Positions 1 to 5,177 are shown, counted from the stretch's first letter. The stretch: DNA of 5,431 nt from an uncultured Clostridia bacterium (GCA_944392525.1 CALXXB010000075.1:1-5431), one strand, 5' to 3'. Translations and numbers: made by a program. The notes: generated by a model not told the origin, from the letters alone.

Positions 1-257
1 GGAAATTTAGTTGCTAAATAAAAACTATCTCTTGGATATTTACTTAAAACTTTTCCAATAACTTTTTCTGATTCTCCATTATGATATCCCCAAGCTGTAT
101 CAAAGTAATTAATTCCATTTTTCAAAGCGTAATCTACCATTTTTGCTGTTTCTTCTTCGTCTACTGGCACATCACTATCTACTCCTTTGTTAGGAAGTCT
201 CATTGTTCCTAATCCTAAACTTGATAATTTTAAATCTTTAAAATCTTTGTACAACAT
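1..257 (-). CDS. aldo/keto reductase, N-terminal part (runs off left edge)
   Basis: This is the first 85 residues of an aldo/keto reductase, an NAD(P)H-dependent TIM-barrel oxidoreductase that reduces aldehydes and ketones; the rest lies beyond the left edge. Seen: the first barrel strand LSSLGLGTMRLP (residues 11-22), then the family signature NYFDTAWGYHNGESEKVIG (50-68), and LATKF at 81-85. Three members of the family catalytic tetrad are present: Asp53, Tyr58 and Lys84; the His is off-window. An in-frame ATG at 263 exists, but GGAGG at 265-269 lies only one base from it and 7 nt from the ATG at 257, so 257 is preferred. The gene follows the YbaK-type gene by 36 nt with no visible terminator between, so the two are probably co-transcribed. 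Whether it carries a C-terminal Fe-S domain like the reductase at the right edge cannot be seen. Substrate unknown. Confidence 0.93.
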   Translation of the reverse strand, partial: MLYKDFKDLKLSSLGLGTMRLPNKGVDSDVPVDEEETAKMVDYALKNGINYFDTAWGYHNGESEKVIGKVLSKYPRDSFYLATKF

Positions 258-264
258 ATTCATT

Positions 265-269
265 CCTCC
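265..269 (-). promoter_or_regulatory. Shine-Dalgarno deciding the start of the left aldo/keto reductase
   Basis: GGAGG on the minus strand lies 7 nt before the ATG at 257 and 1 nt before the ATG at 263. The two ATGs are in the same frame, so this site selects the downstream one. Confidence 0.75.
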
Positions 270-293
270 ATTTCTAATTACATTTTTTACTTT

Positions 294-767
294 TTAATTT
301 TTTATATCTTCTAATGTAAAATCTATAACTTTTTGTAAATCATTTAAATTTACTTCTACTTGATATCCTATTTTACCAGCACTAAAAATTATTGTCTCAA
401 AATCTTTAGCAGTTATATCAATTACTGTTTTAAATTGTTTCTTCATTCCTATTGGAGAACATCCTCCATGTATATAACCAGTTAGTGGAAGCAATTCCTT
501 TGATTTTATCATCTCTATGCTTTTCTCTTTTACTGCATTTGCTGCTTTTTTTAAGTTAAGTTCTTTATTTACAGGAACTAAAAATACATAATGTTCTTTA
601 CTATGTCCAATAGTAACTAATGTTTTAAATACTTGATTTGGATTTTCTCCTAAAGTTTCTGCTACATCAATTCCACTTATTACATCTTCATAATGATAAG
701 TTTTATAATTTATTTTCTTTTGGTCTAATATTCTCATTACATTTGTTTTATTTAAATTTTGTTTCAT
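294..767 (-). CDS. ybaK: Cys-tRNA(Pro)/Cys-tRNA(Cys) deacylase, YbaK/EbsC family
   Basis: A 157-residue cytoplasmic editing enzyme. Members of the YbaK family hydrolyse Cys mischarged onto tRNA(Pro) by prolyl-tRNA synthetase; length and fold match the single-domain family. Seen: the N-terminal TNVMRILDQKKINYKTYHY segment (8-26), GIDVAETLGENPNQVFKTLV (32-51) with the conserved lysine Lys48, the GYIHGGCSPIGMKK loop (97-110) and the FSAGKIGYQVEV motif (128-139), all typical of YbaK/EbsC rather than the ProRS INS domain. The ATG at 767 has AAAGAGG (774-780) six bases upstream. It has its own good promoter (798-826) and precedes the left-edge aldo/keto reductase by 36 nt, suggesting a two-gene unit. 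YbaK genes are often scattered in genomes, so position says little about a shared pathway. The exact mischarged substrate (Cys-tRNA(Pro) or another pair) is not decided by sequence. Confidence 0.94.
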   Translation of the reverse strand: MKQNLNKTNVMRILDQKKINYKTYHYEDVISGIDVAETLGENPNQVFKTLVTIGHSKEHYVFLVPVNKELNLKKAANAVKEKSIEMIKSKELLPLTGYIHGGCSPIGMKKQFKTVIDITAKDFETIIFSAGKIGYQVEVNLNDLQKVIDFTLEDIKN

Positions 768-797
768 TTTCTACCTCTTTAATTATTTTATATAGTT

Positions 798-826
798 ACT
801 ATATCAAAAATAAGAGCAATTATCAA
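798..826 (-). promoter_or_regulatory. sigma-A type promoter for the ybaK-aldo/keto reductase unit
   Basis: On the minus strand TTGATA (821-826) and TATAGT (798-803) are separated by exactly 17 bp, each one base from consensus. The inferred start near 791 gives a leader of about 24 nt to the ybaK ATG. The -35 lies in the loop and most of the spacer in the stem of the hairpin at 807-846. Confidence 0.7.
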
Positions 827-846
827 CCAATAACTACTCTTATTTT
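807..846 (-). terminator. hairpin terminator after the hydrolase gene
   Basis: AAAATAAGAG (807-816) pairs perfectly with CTCTTATTTT (837-846), a 10-bp stem with a 20-nt loop that holds a further TTAT/ATAA pairing (820-823 with 830-833). On the minus strand the stem ends in a U-rich run (TTATTTTT). It lies 18 bp past the hydrolase stop. The stem is AT-rich, so termination may be partial and allow some read-through into ybaK. Confidence 0.6.
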
Positions 847-863
847 ATTTTTTTATTACAATT

Positions 864-1853
864 TTATTTTAAATATGTCTTAAAGAATTCTTCTATTTTA
901 TCAAATGGAATAATGTCTACTTTATCATATAAATCTGTATGAACAGCATTTGATATAATCATTAATTCCTTATTATCTGTATATTTACTATTTTCTGTCA
1001 TATATTTATATGCATCTTTACTCATATAGCATGAATGTGCTTTTTCTCCGTGAATTACTAAAACTGCATTTCTAATTTCATTTGTATAATGTAAAATTGG
1101 TTGGTTCATAAATGACATTGTTCCTATTACATTCCATCCATCATTTGAATTTAATGATCTTTTATGATATCCACGTTTTGTTTTATAATAATCATAATAA
1201 TCTTTAACAAAAAATGGTGCATCTTCTGGTAGTGGGTCTACTACTCCACCTGCTCTTTTATATGTTCCTGTTTTATAATCTTCTGTTCTTTGGTTATTTA
1301 AAGCTACACGAGAATTATGTCTATCCTCTTCATTATCTTGTGCATCAAAATATCCATTTGCACCTATACGGCTCATATCATACATTGTAGATGCAACTGT
1401 TGCTTTAATTCTTGTATCAATTGCTGCTGTATTTAAAGCTAATCCTCCCCAGCCACAAATTCCAATGATACCAATTTTTTCAGGGTCCACATTTTCTTGT
1501 ACTGATAAAAAGTCTACTGCTGCTTGAAAATCTTCTGTATTAATATCAGGTGATGCCATATATCTAGGTGTTCCTCCACTTTCTCCTGTAAATGATGGGT
1601 CAAATGCAATTGTAAGGAAGCCTCTTTCTGCCATATTTTGTGCATATAAGCCTGATGCTTGTTCTTTTACTGCTCCAAAAGGTCCACACACAGCAATTGC
1701 TGCAAGTTTTCCTTCGTACTCTTTTGGTTCATATAAATCTGCTGCTAGAGTTATTCCATAACGATTATGAAATGTTACCTTTCTATGATTTACTTTTTCA
1801 CTTTTAGGGAATGTTTTATCCCATTCTTCAGTTAAATTTAATTTTTCTTCCAT
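864..1853 (-). CDS. alpha/beta hydrolase, YcjY-like (COG1073), predicted Cys nucleophile
   Basis: A 329-residue cytoplasmic alpha/beta-hydrolase with no signal peptide. Seen: the N-terminal VTFHNRYGITLAADLYEP strand pair (26-43), an oxyanion-side AVCGPFGAVKEQASGLYA region (54-71), FDPSFTGESGG (84-94), and the nucleophile elbow IGIIGICGWGG (127-137), where Cys133 occupies the position usually held by Ser. It continues with the family-typical ASTMYDMSRI (154-163), the cap region with YDYYKTKRGYHKRS (220-233), the acid-loop segment LVIHGEKAHS (265-274) and a C-terminal His305 in NAVHTDLYD. These blocks match the YcjY-like group, mostly uncharacterised; dienelactone hydrolase is the known precedent for a Cys-centred member of the fold. 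The ATG at 1853 has GAAGG (1861-1865) 7 nt upstream. It lies 55 bp after the DUF3737 gene and is followed by a hairpin, so it is probably the last gene of the lysR-linked operon. Substrate unknown; ester, thioester or lactone hydrolysis is inferred from the fold only. Confidence 0.92.
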   Translation of the reverse strand: MEEKLNLTEEWDKTFPKSEKVNHRKVTFHNRYGITLAADLYEPKEYEGKLAAIAVCGPFGAVKEQASGLYAQNMAERGFLTIAFDPSFTGESGGTPRYMASPDINTEDFQAAVDFLSVQENVDPEKIGIIGICGWGGLALNTAAIDTRIKATVASTMYDMSRIGANGYFDAQDNEEDRHNSRVALNNQRTEDYKTGTYKRAGGVVDPLPEDAPFFVKDYYDYYKTKRGYHKRSLNSNDGWNVIGTMSFMNQPILHYTNEIRNAVLVIHGEKAHSCYMSKDAYKYMTENSKYTDNKELMIISNAVHTDLYDKVDIIPFDKIEEFFKTYLK

Positions 1854-1908
1854 AATAATACCTTCTTTCTTTTATTTTACTGTTTTTTAGGACAAGCTCA
1901 AAAATAGT

Positions 1909-2760
1909 TTATTTTCTTACAATTACTTTTCCGTTGACCTCCATAATAGAATCTTCATTAATAATTTCTCCCACACTGTCAACTGTAATTGTTCCTGATT
2001 TTGGATTTTTAATTGAATCCACATGTCCTTTTATATCTGCTTCTACTTCTGAATATTCAAAAGACAAATTACAATCTTCCATTGTACAATTAATTAATTT
2101 CAAATTTTTACAATAGCAAAGTGGTTGTGTTCCAATTATTTTACAATTAATAAGTGTTAATCCATCTGAGAACCATGCCAAATACTCACCTTTAACAATA
2201 GAATCTCTTACTGTTACGTTTTTACTGTGCCAAAATGCATCCTTTGTATCTAATTTACAATTTGTGATTTCTAGATTTTCCATATATTGAAAAGAATATT
2301 TTCCTTGAAATTCTACATTATCTAGCTTTACATTTTTACTATCTAAGAATATATATTCTGATGTAATTTTTGAATCTTTAACTTCTATGTTATTACACTT
2401 CCAACCAAATTCTGGTGAAACAATTTTTGTGTTTTTAATCTTTGTATTACTACATTCTCTAAGTAATTTTATTCCTTCCAAGTCGCAACCATCAATTAAT
2501 CCATCATGAGAATACCAAATAGGTGCACGTGTTTTGTCATCAAAAGTAGAATTTATTAATTCATAGCACTTAGCATGCCATAATGGATATCTTAATGAAA
2601 ACTTACTATCTACTACGCTTATGTTTCTAGTTTCTTTTAAAACTGATTCACCATCTTGAGGTCCTGCAAAAGTACAATTTCTCACTTCTGTATCTTTTAA
2701 ATTATATAAAGCTCTTTCTTCATCAAATGTTTTATTTTCTATTTTTTCTTTTACTTCCAT
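1909..2760 (-). CDS. DUF3737 family right-handed beta-helix protein
   Basis: A 283-residue protein I recognise as DUF3737, a family of unknown function. The chain is built of rungs of roughly 20 residues with repeated patterns such as LINSTF, LINCKI, LINCTM and EITNCKL, which predict a right-handed parallel beta-helix like pentapeptide-repeat and pectate-lyase folds. Conserved family blocks seen: SPEFGWKC (115-122), SEYIFLDSKN (134-143), KYSFQYMENLEITN (154-167), DAFWHSKNV (174-182), GEYLAWFSDGLTLINC (191-206) and GTQPLCYCKNLKLINC (210-225). Eleven cysteines are present, several at equivalent rung positions, including Cys215 and Cys217. No signal peptide, so probably cytoplasmic. No pectate-lyase catalytic residues are evident. 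The start has AAGGAGG (2768-2774) 7 nt upstream, and the upstream gene's stop codon overlaps this site, so the two are translationally close-coupled. Family assignment is firm; function is not known. Confidence 0.93.
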   Translation of the reverse strand: MEVKEKIENKTFDEERALYNLKDTEVRNCTFAGPQDGESVLKETRNISVVDSKFSLRYPLWHAKCYELINSTFDDKTRAPIWYSHDGLIDGCDLEGIKLLRECSNTKIKNTKIVSPEFGWKCNNIEVKDSKITSEYIFLDSKNVKLDNVEFQGKYSFQYMENLEITNCKLDTKDAFWHSKNVTVRDSIVKGEYLAWFSDGLTLINCKIIGTQPLCYCKNLKLINCTMEDCNLSFEYSEVEADIKGHVDSIKNPKSGTITVDSVGEIINEDSIMEVNGKVIVRK

Positions 2761-2773
2761 AATATTTCCTCCT

Positions 2774-3394
2774 TTAATTATTACTAATTTCGAATGTTAC
2801 TTCTACATTTCCACTTCCAACAGCATTTGCTAATCCTTCTGGATTATCAATATGACCTAATCTTGTATAACTATAAGAAGTAGAAAAACTATCATAAAAT
2901 AGAACTAAACAATCTGAACCATACAACATTAAATCACCTGTATTAATATTTCTTATTCTTTCAGTATTTGTTGGCAAACTTTCATCAAAGTAATAATATT
3001 TTTCATTTCCATGTAATTCACTCATATTTATTGTTAATGGTAACTTATTTATAAACTCCCTTGTTGTCGCATTATCCTCCAATGTTGCTGTAAAATTCTT
3101 ATCTCCTATTTTAATGTTCAATTTCATTTCTTCTTCTCCTCCTTCATTATTTTTATTATTATTAGTTTCTTCACTTGTATTTTCTAAGTCGTCTATTATT
3201 TCATTATTAGTATTTACATCTTCTTGACTAGAATTCACATTTGCTTCTATATTACTATTATTCGTATTTGTTATTACATTTTGAACTAAATTTCTGTCTT
3301 CTTCACTATTTAAATACGAATTAAACAAAATTAATAACAAGATTACAATCAAAAGCAAAACTATTGTAATTATTGCTATCGTTCTTTTTCTCAT
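2774..3394 (-). CDS. membrane-anchored cyclophilin-like fold protein
   Basis: A 206-residue protein in three parts. Residues 1-4 (MRKR) and 5-25 form a positively charged end plus one strongly hydrophobic helix, a signal-anchor without a lipobox Cys or clear cleavage site. Residues 26-89 are an Asn/Glu/Asp-rich low-complexity linker. Residues 90-206 are a cyclophilin-like domain with KLNIKIGDKNFTATLEDNAT (91-110), YYYFDESLPTN (133-143), NTGDLMLYGSDCLVLFYDSFSTSYSYTRLGHID (151-183) and GSGNVEVTFEI (193-203). This domain resembles the small TM1367-type bacterial cyclophilin-like family, usually a free-standing protein of about 115-120 residues and often linked to redox genes or flavodoxins; peptidyl-prolyl isomerase activity is not established for it. 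Topology implied: domain outside the membrane. GAGGTGA (3399-3405) precedes the ATG by 4 nt, with AGAGG 7 nt away. It lies 11 nt after the small helical gene and 13 nt before the DUF3737 gene, so it is an operon member. A possible second start inside the gene is listed separately. Confidence 0.88.
   Translation of the reverse strand: MRKRTIAIITIVLLLIVILLLILFNSYLNSEEDRNLVQNVITNTNNSNIEANVNSSQEDVNTNNEIIDDLENTSEETNNNKNNEGGEEEMKLNIKIGDKNFTATLEDNATTREFINKLPLTINMSELHGNEKYYYFDESLPTNTERIRNINTGDLMLYGSDCLVLFYDSFSTSYSYTRLGHIDNPEGLANAVGSGNVEVTFEISNN
3125..3144 (-). promoter_or_regulatory. possible internal ribosome binding site and start within the cyclophilin-like gene
   Basis: AAGGAGG (3138-3144) lies 10 nt before an in-frame ATG (3125-3127) that is codon 90. 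That codon is the first residue of the cyclophilin-like domain (MKLNIKIG), where free-standing family members normally begin. Initiation here would give a 117-residue soluble form. The purine run also encodes the Gly/Glu end of the linker, so it may be only codon content. Confidence 0.35.
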
Positions 3395-3405
3395 AAAATC
3401 ACCTC

Positions 3406-3648
3406 TTAAACATTTTTATAGTTATTATTTTTTAAATCTAAGATTAAATAATCTAAGTTATCTAATTCTTTTTCATTTTTGTGTAGTTTCTCTAATAACT
3501 TTTTTCTATGTTTTTCTAACAATTCAATTGCTTCTCTTTTTTCCTTTTTAGGAAACAATTCAAAGAACTTATCTACTATCTTTTTATCGCACCCTGCATC
3601 TTTTAGGTTTTGTATAATTGATTCTTTTAAATTTTGTTCTCCTCTCAT
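3406..3648 (-). CDS. small charged helical protein of unknown function, first gene of operon
   Basis: An 80-residue protein that I do not assign to a named family with confidence. Seen: no signal peptide or membrane helix; an N-terminal helical part with LKESIIQNLKDAGCDKKIVDKFFELF (7-32), then a Lys/Glu-rich amphipathic stretch at about 33-73 with leucines spaced as in a coiled coil (ELLEKHRKKLLEKLHKNEKEL), ending in an Asn-rich tail. It looks like an all-helical, possibly dimeric, cytoplasmic protein. The ATG at 3648 has AGAGGG 7 nt upstream and lies about 17 nt after the inferred transcript start. It is followed after 11 nt by the cyclophilin-like gene, whose ribosome site abuts this stop codon. 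Being first in a LysR-controlled operon suggests a role in the same process, perhaps as an accessory or regulatory protein; that is inference. Confidence 0.8.
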   Translation of the reverse strand: MRGEQNLKESIIQNLKDAGCDKKIVDKFFELFPKKEKREAIELLEKHRKKLLEKLHKNEKELDNLDYLILDLKNNNYKNV

Positions 3649-3671
3649 CTCTTTTCCCTCTTTCTAATTAA

Positions 3672-3700
3672 ATTATAAAACAACTATCTTCACTTGACAA
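3672..3700 (-). promoter_or_regulatory. sigma-A promoter of the four-gene operon
   Basis: On the minus strand TTGTCA (3695-3700) and a perfect TATAAT (3672-3677) are separated by 17 bp. The inferred start near 3665 leaves a leader of about 17 nt containing AGAGGG before the ATG at 3648. The -35 is overlapped by the dyad at 3697-3712. Confidence 0.82.
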
Positions 3701-3712
3701 ATACTTATTTGT
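3697..3712. promoter_or_regulatory. perfect dyad over the operon -35, candidate LysR activation-binding site
   Basis: ACAAATA-CT-TATTTGT is a perfect 7-bp inverted repeat with a 2-bp centre. It overlaps the operon -35 hexamer and is centred about 40 bp upstream of the inferred operon start, where LysR-type proteins usually place their second, weaker site. It could instead be the operator of another dimeric regulator. Confidence 0.55.
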
Positions 3713-3722
3713 TATACCAATC

Positions 3723-3739
3723 CATAATTGACAGTTATG
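3723..3739. promoter_or_regulatory. LysR-type recognition box (T-N11-A dyad)
   Basis: CATAA-N7-TTATG is a 5-bp-arm dyad centred at 3731, and its internal T (3725) and A (3737) fit the T-N11-A rule symmetrically. The centre is about 66 bp upstream of the inferred operon start, the classic LysR recognition position, and about 32 bp upstream of the inferred lysR start, covering its -35 as expected for autorepression. An alternative overlapping dyad, TTAT-N8-ATAA (3712-3727), cannot be excluded. Confidence 0.62.
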
Positions 3740-3756
3740 TGAAAATTTATTATAAT
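3728..3756 (+). promoter_or_regulatory. consensus sigma-A promoter of lysR
   Basis: TTGACA (3728-3733), 17-bp spacer, TATAAT (3751-3756): an exact match to consensus in both hexamers and spacing. The inferred start near 3763 gives a leader of about 17 nt. The -35 hexamer lies in the N7 centre of the dyad at 3723-3739. Confidence 0.85.
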
Positions 3757-3765
3757 AATTGTATT

Positions 3766-3782
3766 AAGAGGTGAGATATATG
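3766..3782 (+). promoter_or_regulatory. Shine-Dalgarno and start region of lysR
   Basis: AAGAGGTGA (3766-3774) is followed by ATG at 3780, with 8 nt from AGAGG. A GTG at 3771 is in the same frame, but it is part of the Shine-Dalgarno itself and has no site of its own. The protein from 3780 begins MELREYRYF, the usual N-terminus of the family. Confidence 0.85.
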
Positions 3783-4667
3783 GAACTTAGAGAATATAGA
3801 TATTTCCTTGCAGTAGCAAGAGAAGAAAGTATAACAAAAGCAAGTGAACTTCTTCACATTAGCCAACCTGGTCTTTCTAAGGTTATTATGAACATTGAAG
3901 ATTCACTTGGCAAAAAACTTTTTATTAGAGAAAATAGAAAAATAACTCTTACAGAAGATGGCATTCTTTTAAGAAAAAGAGCTCAAGAAATTGTTGACCT
4001 TGCTGATAAAACAGAAGCTGAACTTACAGCAAATTACAATGATGTTTCTGGGGAAGTATTTATTGGTGGTGGAGAAACTGAAGGAATGAGGATAATTGCA
4101 AAAACTATAAAAAACCTAAATAATAATTATCCAAATATACACTATAATCTTTTTAGTGGAAACGCACAAGATGTTACAGAAAAACTAGATAAAGGTTTAC
4201 TTGATTTTGGTGTATTAATAGAACCTGTAGATGTAACAAAATACGAATATATTCGCTTGCCTTTTAGTGATACTTGGGGACTTGTAATGAGAAAAGACAA
4301 CCCTTTATCTAAACAAAAATACATAAAACCAGATGATCTTTTAAACATACCACTTATTTGTTCAAGACAAGTTTTAGGAAAAAGTGAACTTTCTAACTGG
4401 ATTGGAACTGATTTTAATAAATTAAATATAGTTTCAACATATAACCTTATTTTTAATGCTGCTCTAATGGTAGATGAAGGTGTTGGATGCGCTATCACTC
4501 TTGATAAACTAGTTAATACCGGTGAAAATAGTAATTTATGTTTTAGACCTTTAAAAAATAGTAAAAATTCTGATTTAATACTTGTTTGGAAAAAATACCA
4601 AGTTTTTTCTAAAGCTTCACAAAAGTTTTTAGATGAATTTAAAAAACAAATTAATCTGATGAAATAA
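3780..4667 (+). CDS. LysR-type transcriptional regulator
   Basis: A 295-residue regulator of normal family length. Seen: a winged helix-turn-helix at 1-60, with the recognition helix region SITKASELLHISQPGLSKVI (17-36) and the wing/linker start LGKKLFIRENRKITLTEDG (43-61), a linker helix at about 62-85, and a periplasmic-binding-protein-like effector domain from GEVFIGGGETEGMRII (91-106) to the end, with the subdomain crossings at LDFGVLIEP (141-149) and the VDEGVGCAITLDKL segment (231-244). It acts in the cytoplasm as a dimer or tetramer binding T-N11-A boxes. It is transcribed divergently from the four-gene operon across a 131-bp region holding matched boxes, so the operon is its most likely target, with negative control of its own gene. 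Only scattered Cys (194, 237, 254) are present, so an OxyR-type disulfide switch is not suggested. The effector ligand is unknown. The gene ends in tandem TAA codons before a hairpin. Confidence 0.95.
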   Translation: MELREYRYFLAVAREESITKASELLHISQPGLSKVIMNIEDSLGKKLFIRENRKITLTEDGILLRKRAQEIVDLADKTEAELTANYNDVSGEVFIGGGETEGMRIIAKTIKNLNNNYPNIHYNLFSGNAQDVTEKLDKGLLDFGVLIEPVDVTKYEYIRLPFSDTWGLVMRKDNPLSKQKYIKPDDLLNIPLICSRQVLGKSELSNWIGTDFNKLNIVSTYNLIFNAALMVDEGVGCAITLDKLVNTGENSNLCFRPLKNSKNSDLILVWKKYQVFSKASQKFLDEFKKQINLMK

Positions 4668-4681
4668 TAATTTATATAAGA

Positions 4682-4705
4682 AAAGCCAGTGTTATTGCTG
4701 GCTTT
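4682..4705. terminator. bidirectional hairpin terminator between lysR and Nudix genes
   Basis: AAAGCCAG (4682-4689) pairs perfectly with CTGGCTTT (4698-4705) around an 8-nt loop. It is the most GC-rich stem in the window's intergenic DNA. On the plus strand it is followed by AATATATTT, a weak tail; on the minus strand by TTTTCTTAT, a better one. It lies 14 bp past the lysR stop and 7 bp past the Nudix stop, serving both convergent genes. Confidence 0.82.
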
Positions 4706-4712
4706 AATATAT

Positions 4713-5177
4713 TTAGTCAATCATTTTTTGATGAGAGAAATCTCCATCATCATAAATAATTCCTTTTTGAATATTTTTAATTACATTTCTATTACGTGTA
4801 GTAATATTTTCAGGTAATTCATTTAAATCAAACCACTGTAAATCATCACATTTATTGGGTTCCATTATTGTAAGTATTCCTTTATATTTGTCTGTTGTAA
4901 AAAATACATTTATGTAATCTTCTTTATATGGATGAATAACTGATATTAGTCTTAAATCTTCTTCTTTTATATCTAAATTAATTTCTTCTTTAGCTTCTCT
5001 TACTAATGCCATTGATAAAGATTCACCTTTTTCAAGATGACCACTACAAGCCATATCATATCTTCCGTCCATATATCCTGTATTACATCTTCTTTGAAGT
5101 AAAATTTCTGTTTTTCCATTTACTTTTCTAGTTAATACTAAAAAAACTGCTACTTTACTTTCATATCTTTCCTTCAC
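4713..5177 (-). CDS. Nudix hydrolase (GTG start)
   Basis: A 154-residue Nudix protein, a Mg-dependent pyrophosphohydrolase acting on nucleoside diphosphate derivatives. Seen: a core beginning SKVAVFLVLTRKVNGKTEILLQRR (7-30), GRYDMACSGHLEKGES (38-53), and the Nudix box G46-x5-E52-x7-R60-E61-A62-x-E64-E65-x-N67-L68; all catalytic acidic residues are present, and only the usual Gly near the end of the box is replaced by Asn67. The region after the box (LRLISVIHPYKEDYINVFFTT, 75-95) and WFDLNELPENIT (115-126) complete the fold. GGAGGG (5185-5190) is 7 nt before the GTG at 5177, which is taken as the start; a TTG at 5192 overlaps that site and is not credible. It lies 29 nt after the aldo/keto reductase at the right edge and is likely co-transcribed with it. 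Substrate (oxidised nucleotide, ADP-ribose, NDP-sugar or other) is not determined by the visible motifs. Confidence 0.92.
   Translation of the reverse strand: MKERYESKVAVFLVLTRKVNGKTEILLQRRCNTGYMDGRYDMACSGHLEKGESLSMALVREAKEEINLDIKEEDLRLISVIHPYKEDYINVFFTTDKYKGILTIMEPNKCDDLQWFDLNELPENITTRNRNVIKNIQKGIIYDDGDFSHQKMID

Noticed and set aside
638..883. 81-codon open frame on the plus strand over ybaK and the intergenic region
   Set aside because: It is antisense to a well-supported gene, rich in Phe/Leu/Tyr from AT-rich antisense codons, and crosses a terminator hairpin.
1854..1908. Possible promoter (TTGAGC-N17-AAAATA) and AT-only hairpin (AAAATA-AAC-TATTTT) between the DUF3737 and hydrolase genes
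   Set aside because: Both hexamers are poor matches and the hairpin has only A-U pairs, so neither is convincing; co-transcription with the upstream genes is simpler.
1934..2116. 60-codon open frame on the plus strand
   Set aside because: Antisense shadow of the DUF3737 gene with no ribosome site or family features.
3130..3310. Simple-sequence tract (ATT/TTA triplets) suggesting a phase-variable repeat
   Set aside because: The triplets are irregular and encode the Asn/Glu-rich linker; there is no long uniform run that would slip out of frame.
3479..3667. 62-codon open frame on the plus strand
   Set aside because: Antisense to the small helical gene and ends in its promoter region; Phe/Ser-rich composition is that of a shadow frame.
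3694..3716. Plus-strand TTGACA at 3694-3699 as a second lysR promoter
   Set aside because: No -10 hexamer lies at 16-18 bp; the nearest TATA-like bases are too close, and a perfect promoter exists at 3728-3756.
4142..4720. 192-codon open frame on the minus strand opposite lysR
   Set aside because: It lies wholly antisense to a clear LysR gene, has no recognisable domain or good ribosome site, and spans the hairpin region; it is a by-product of the codon use of lysR.
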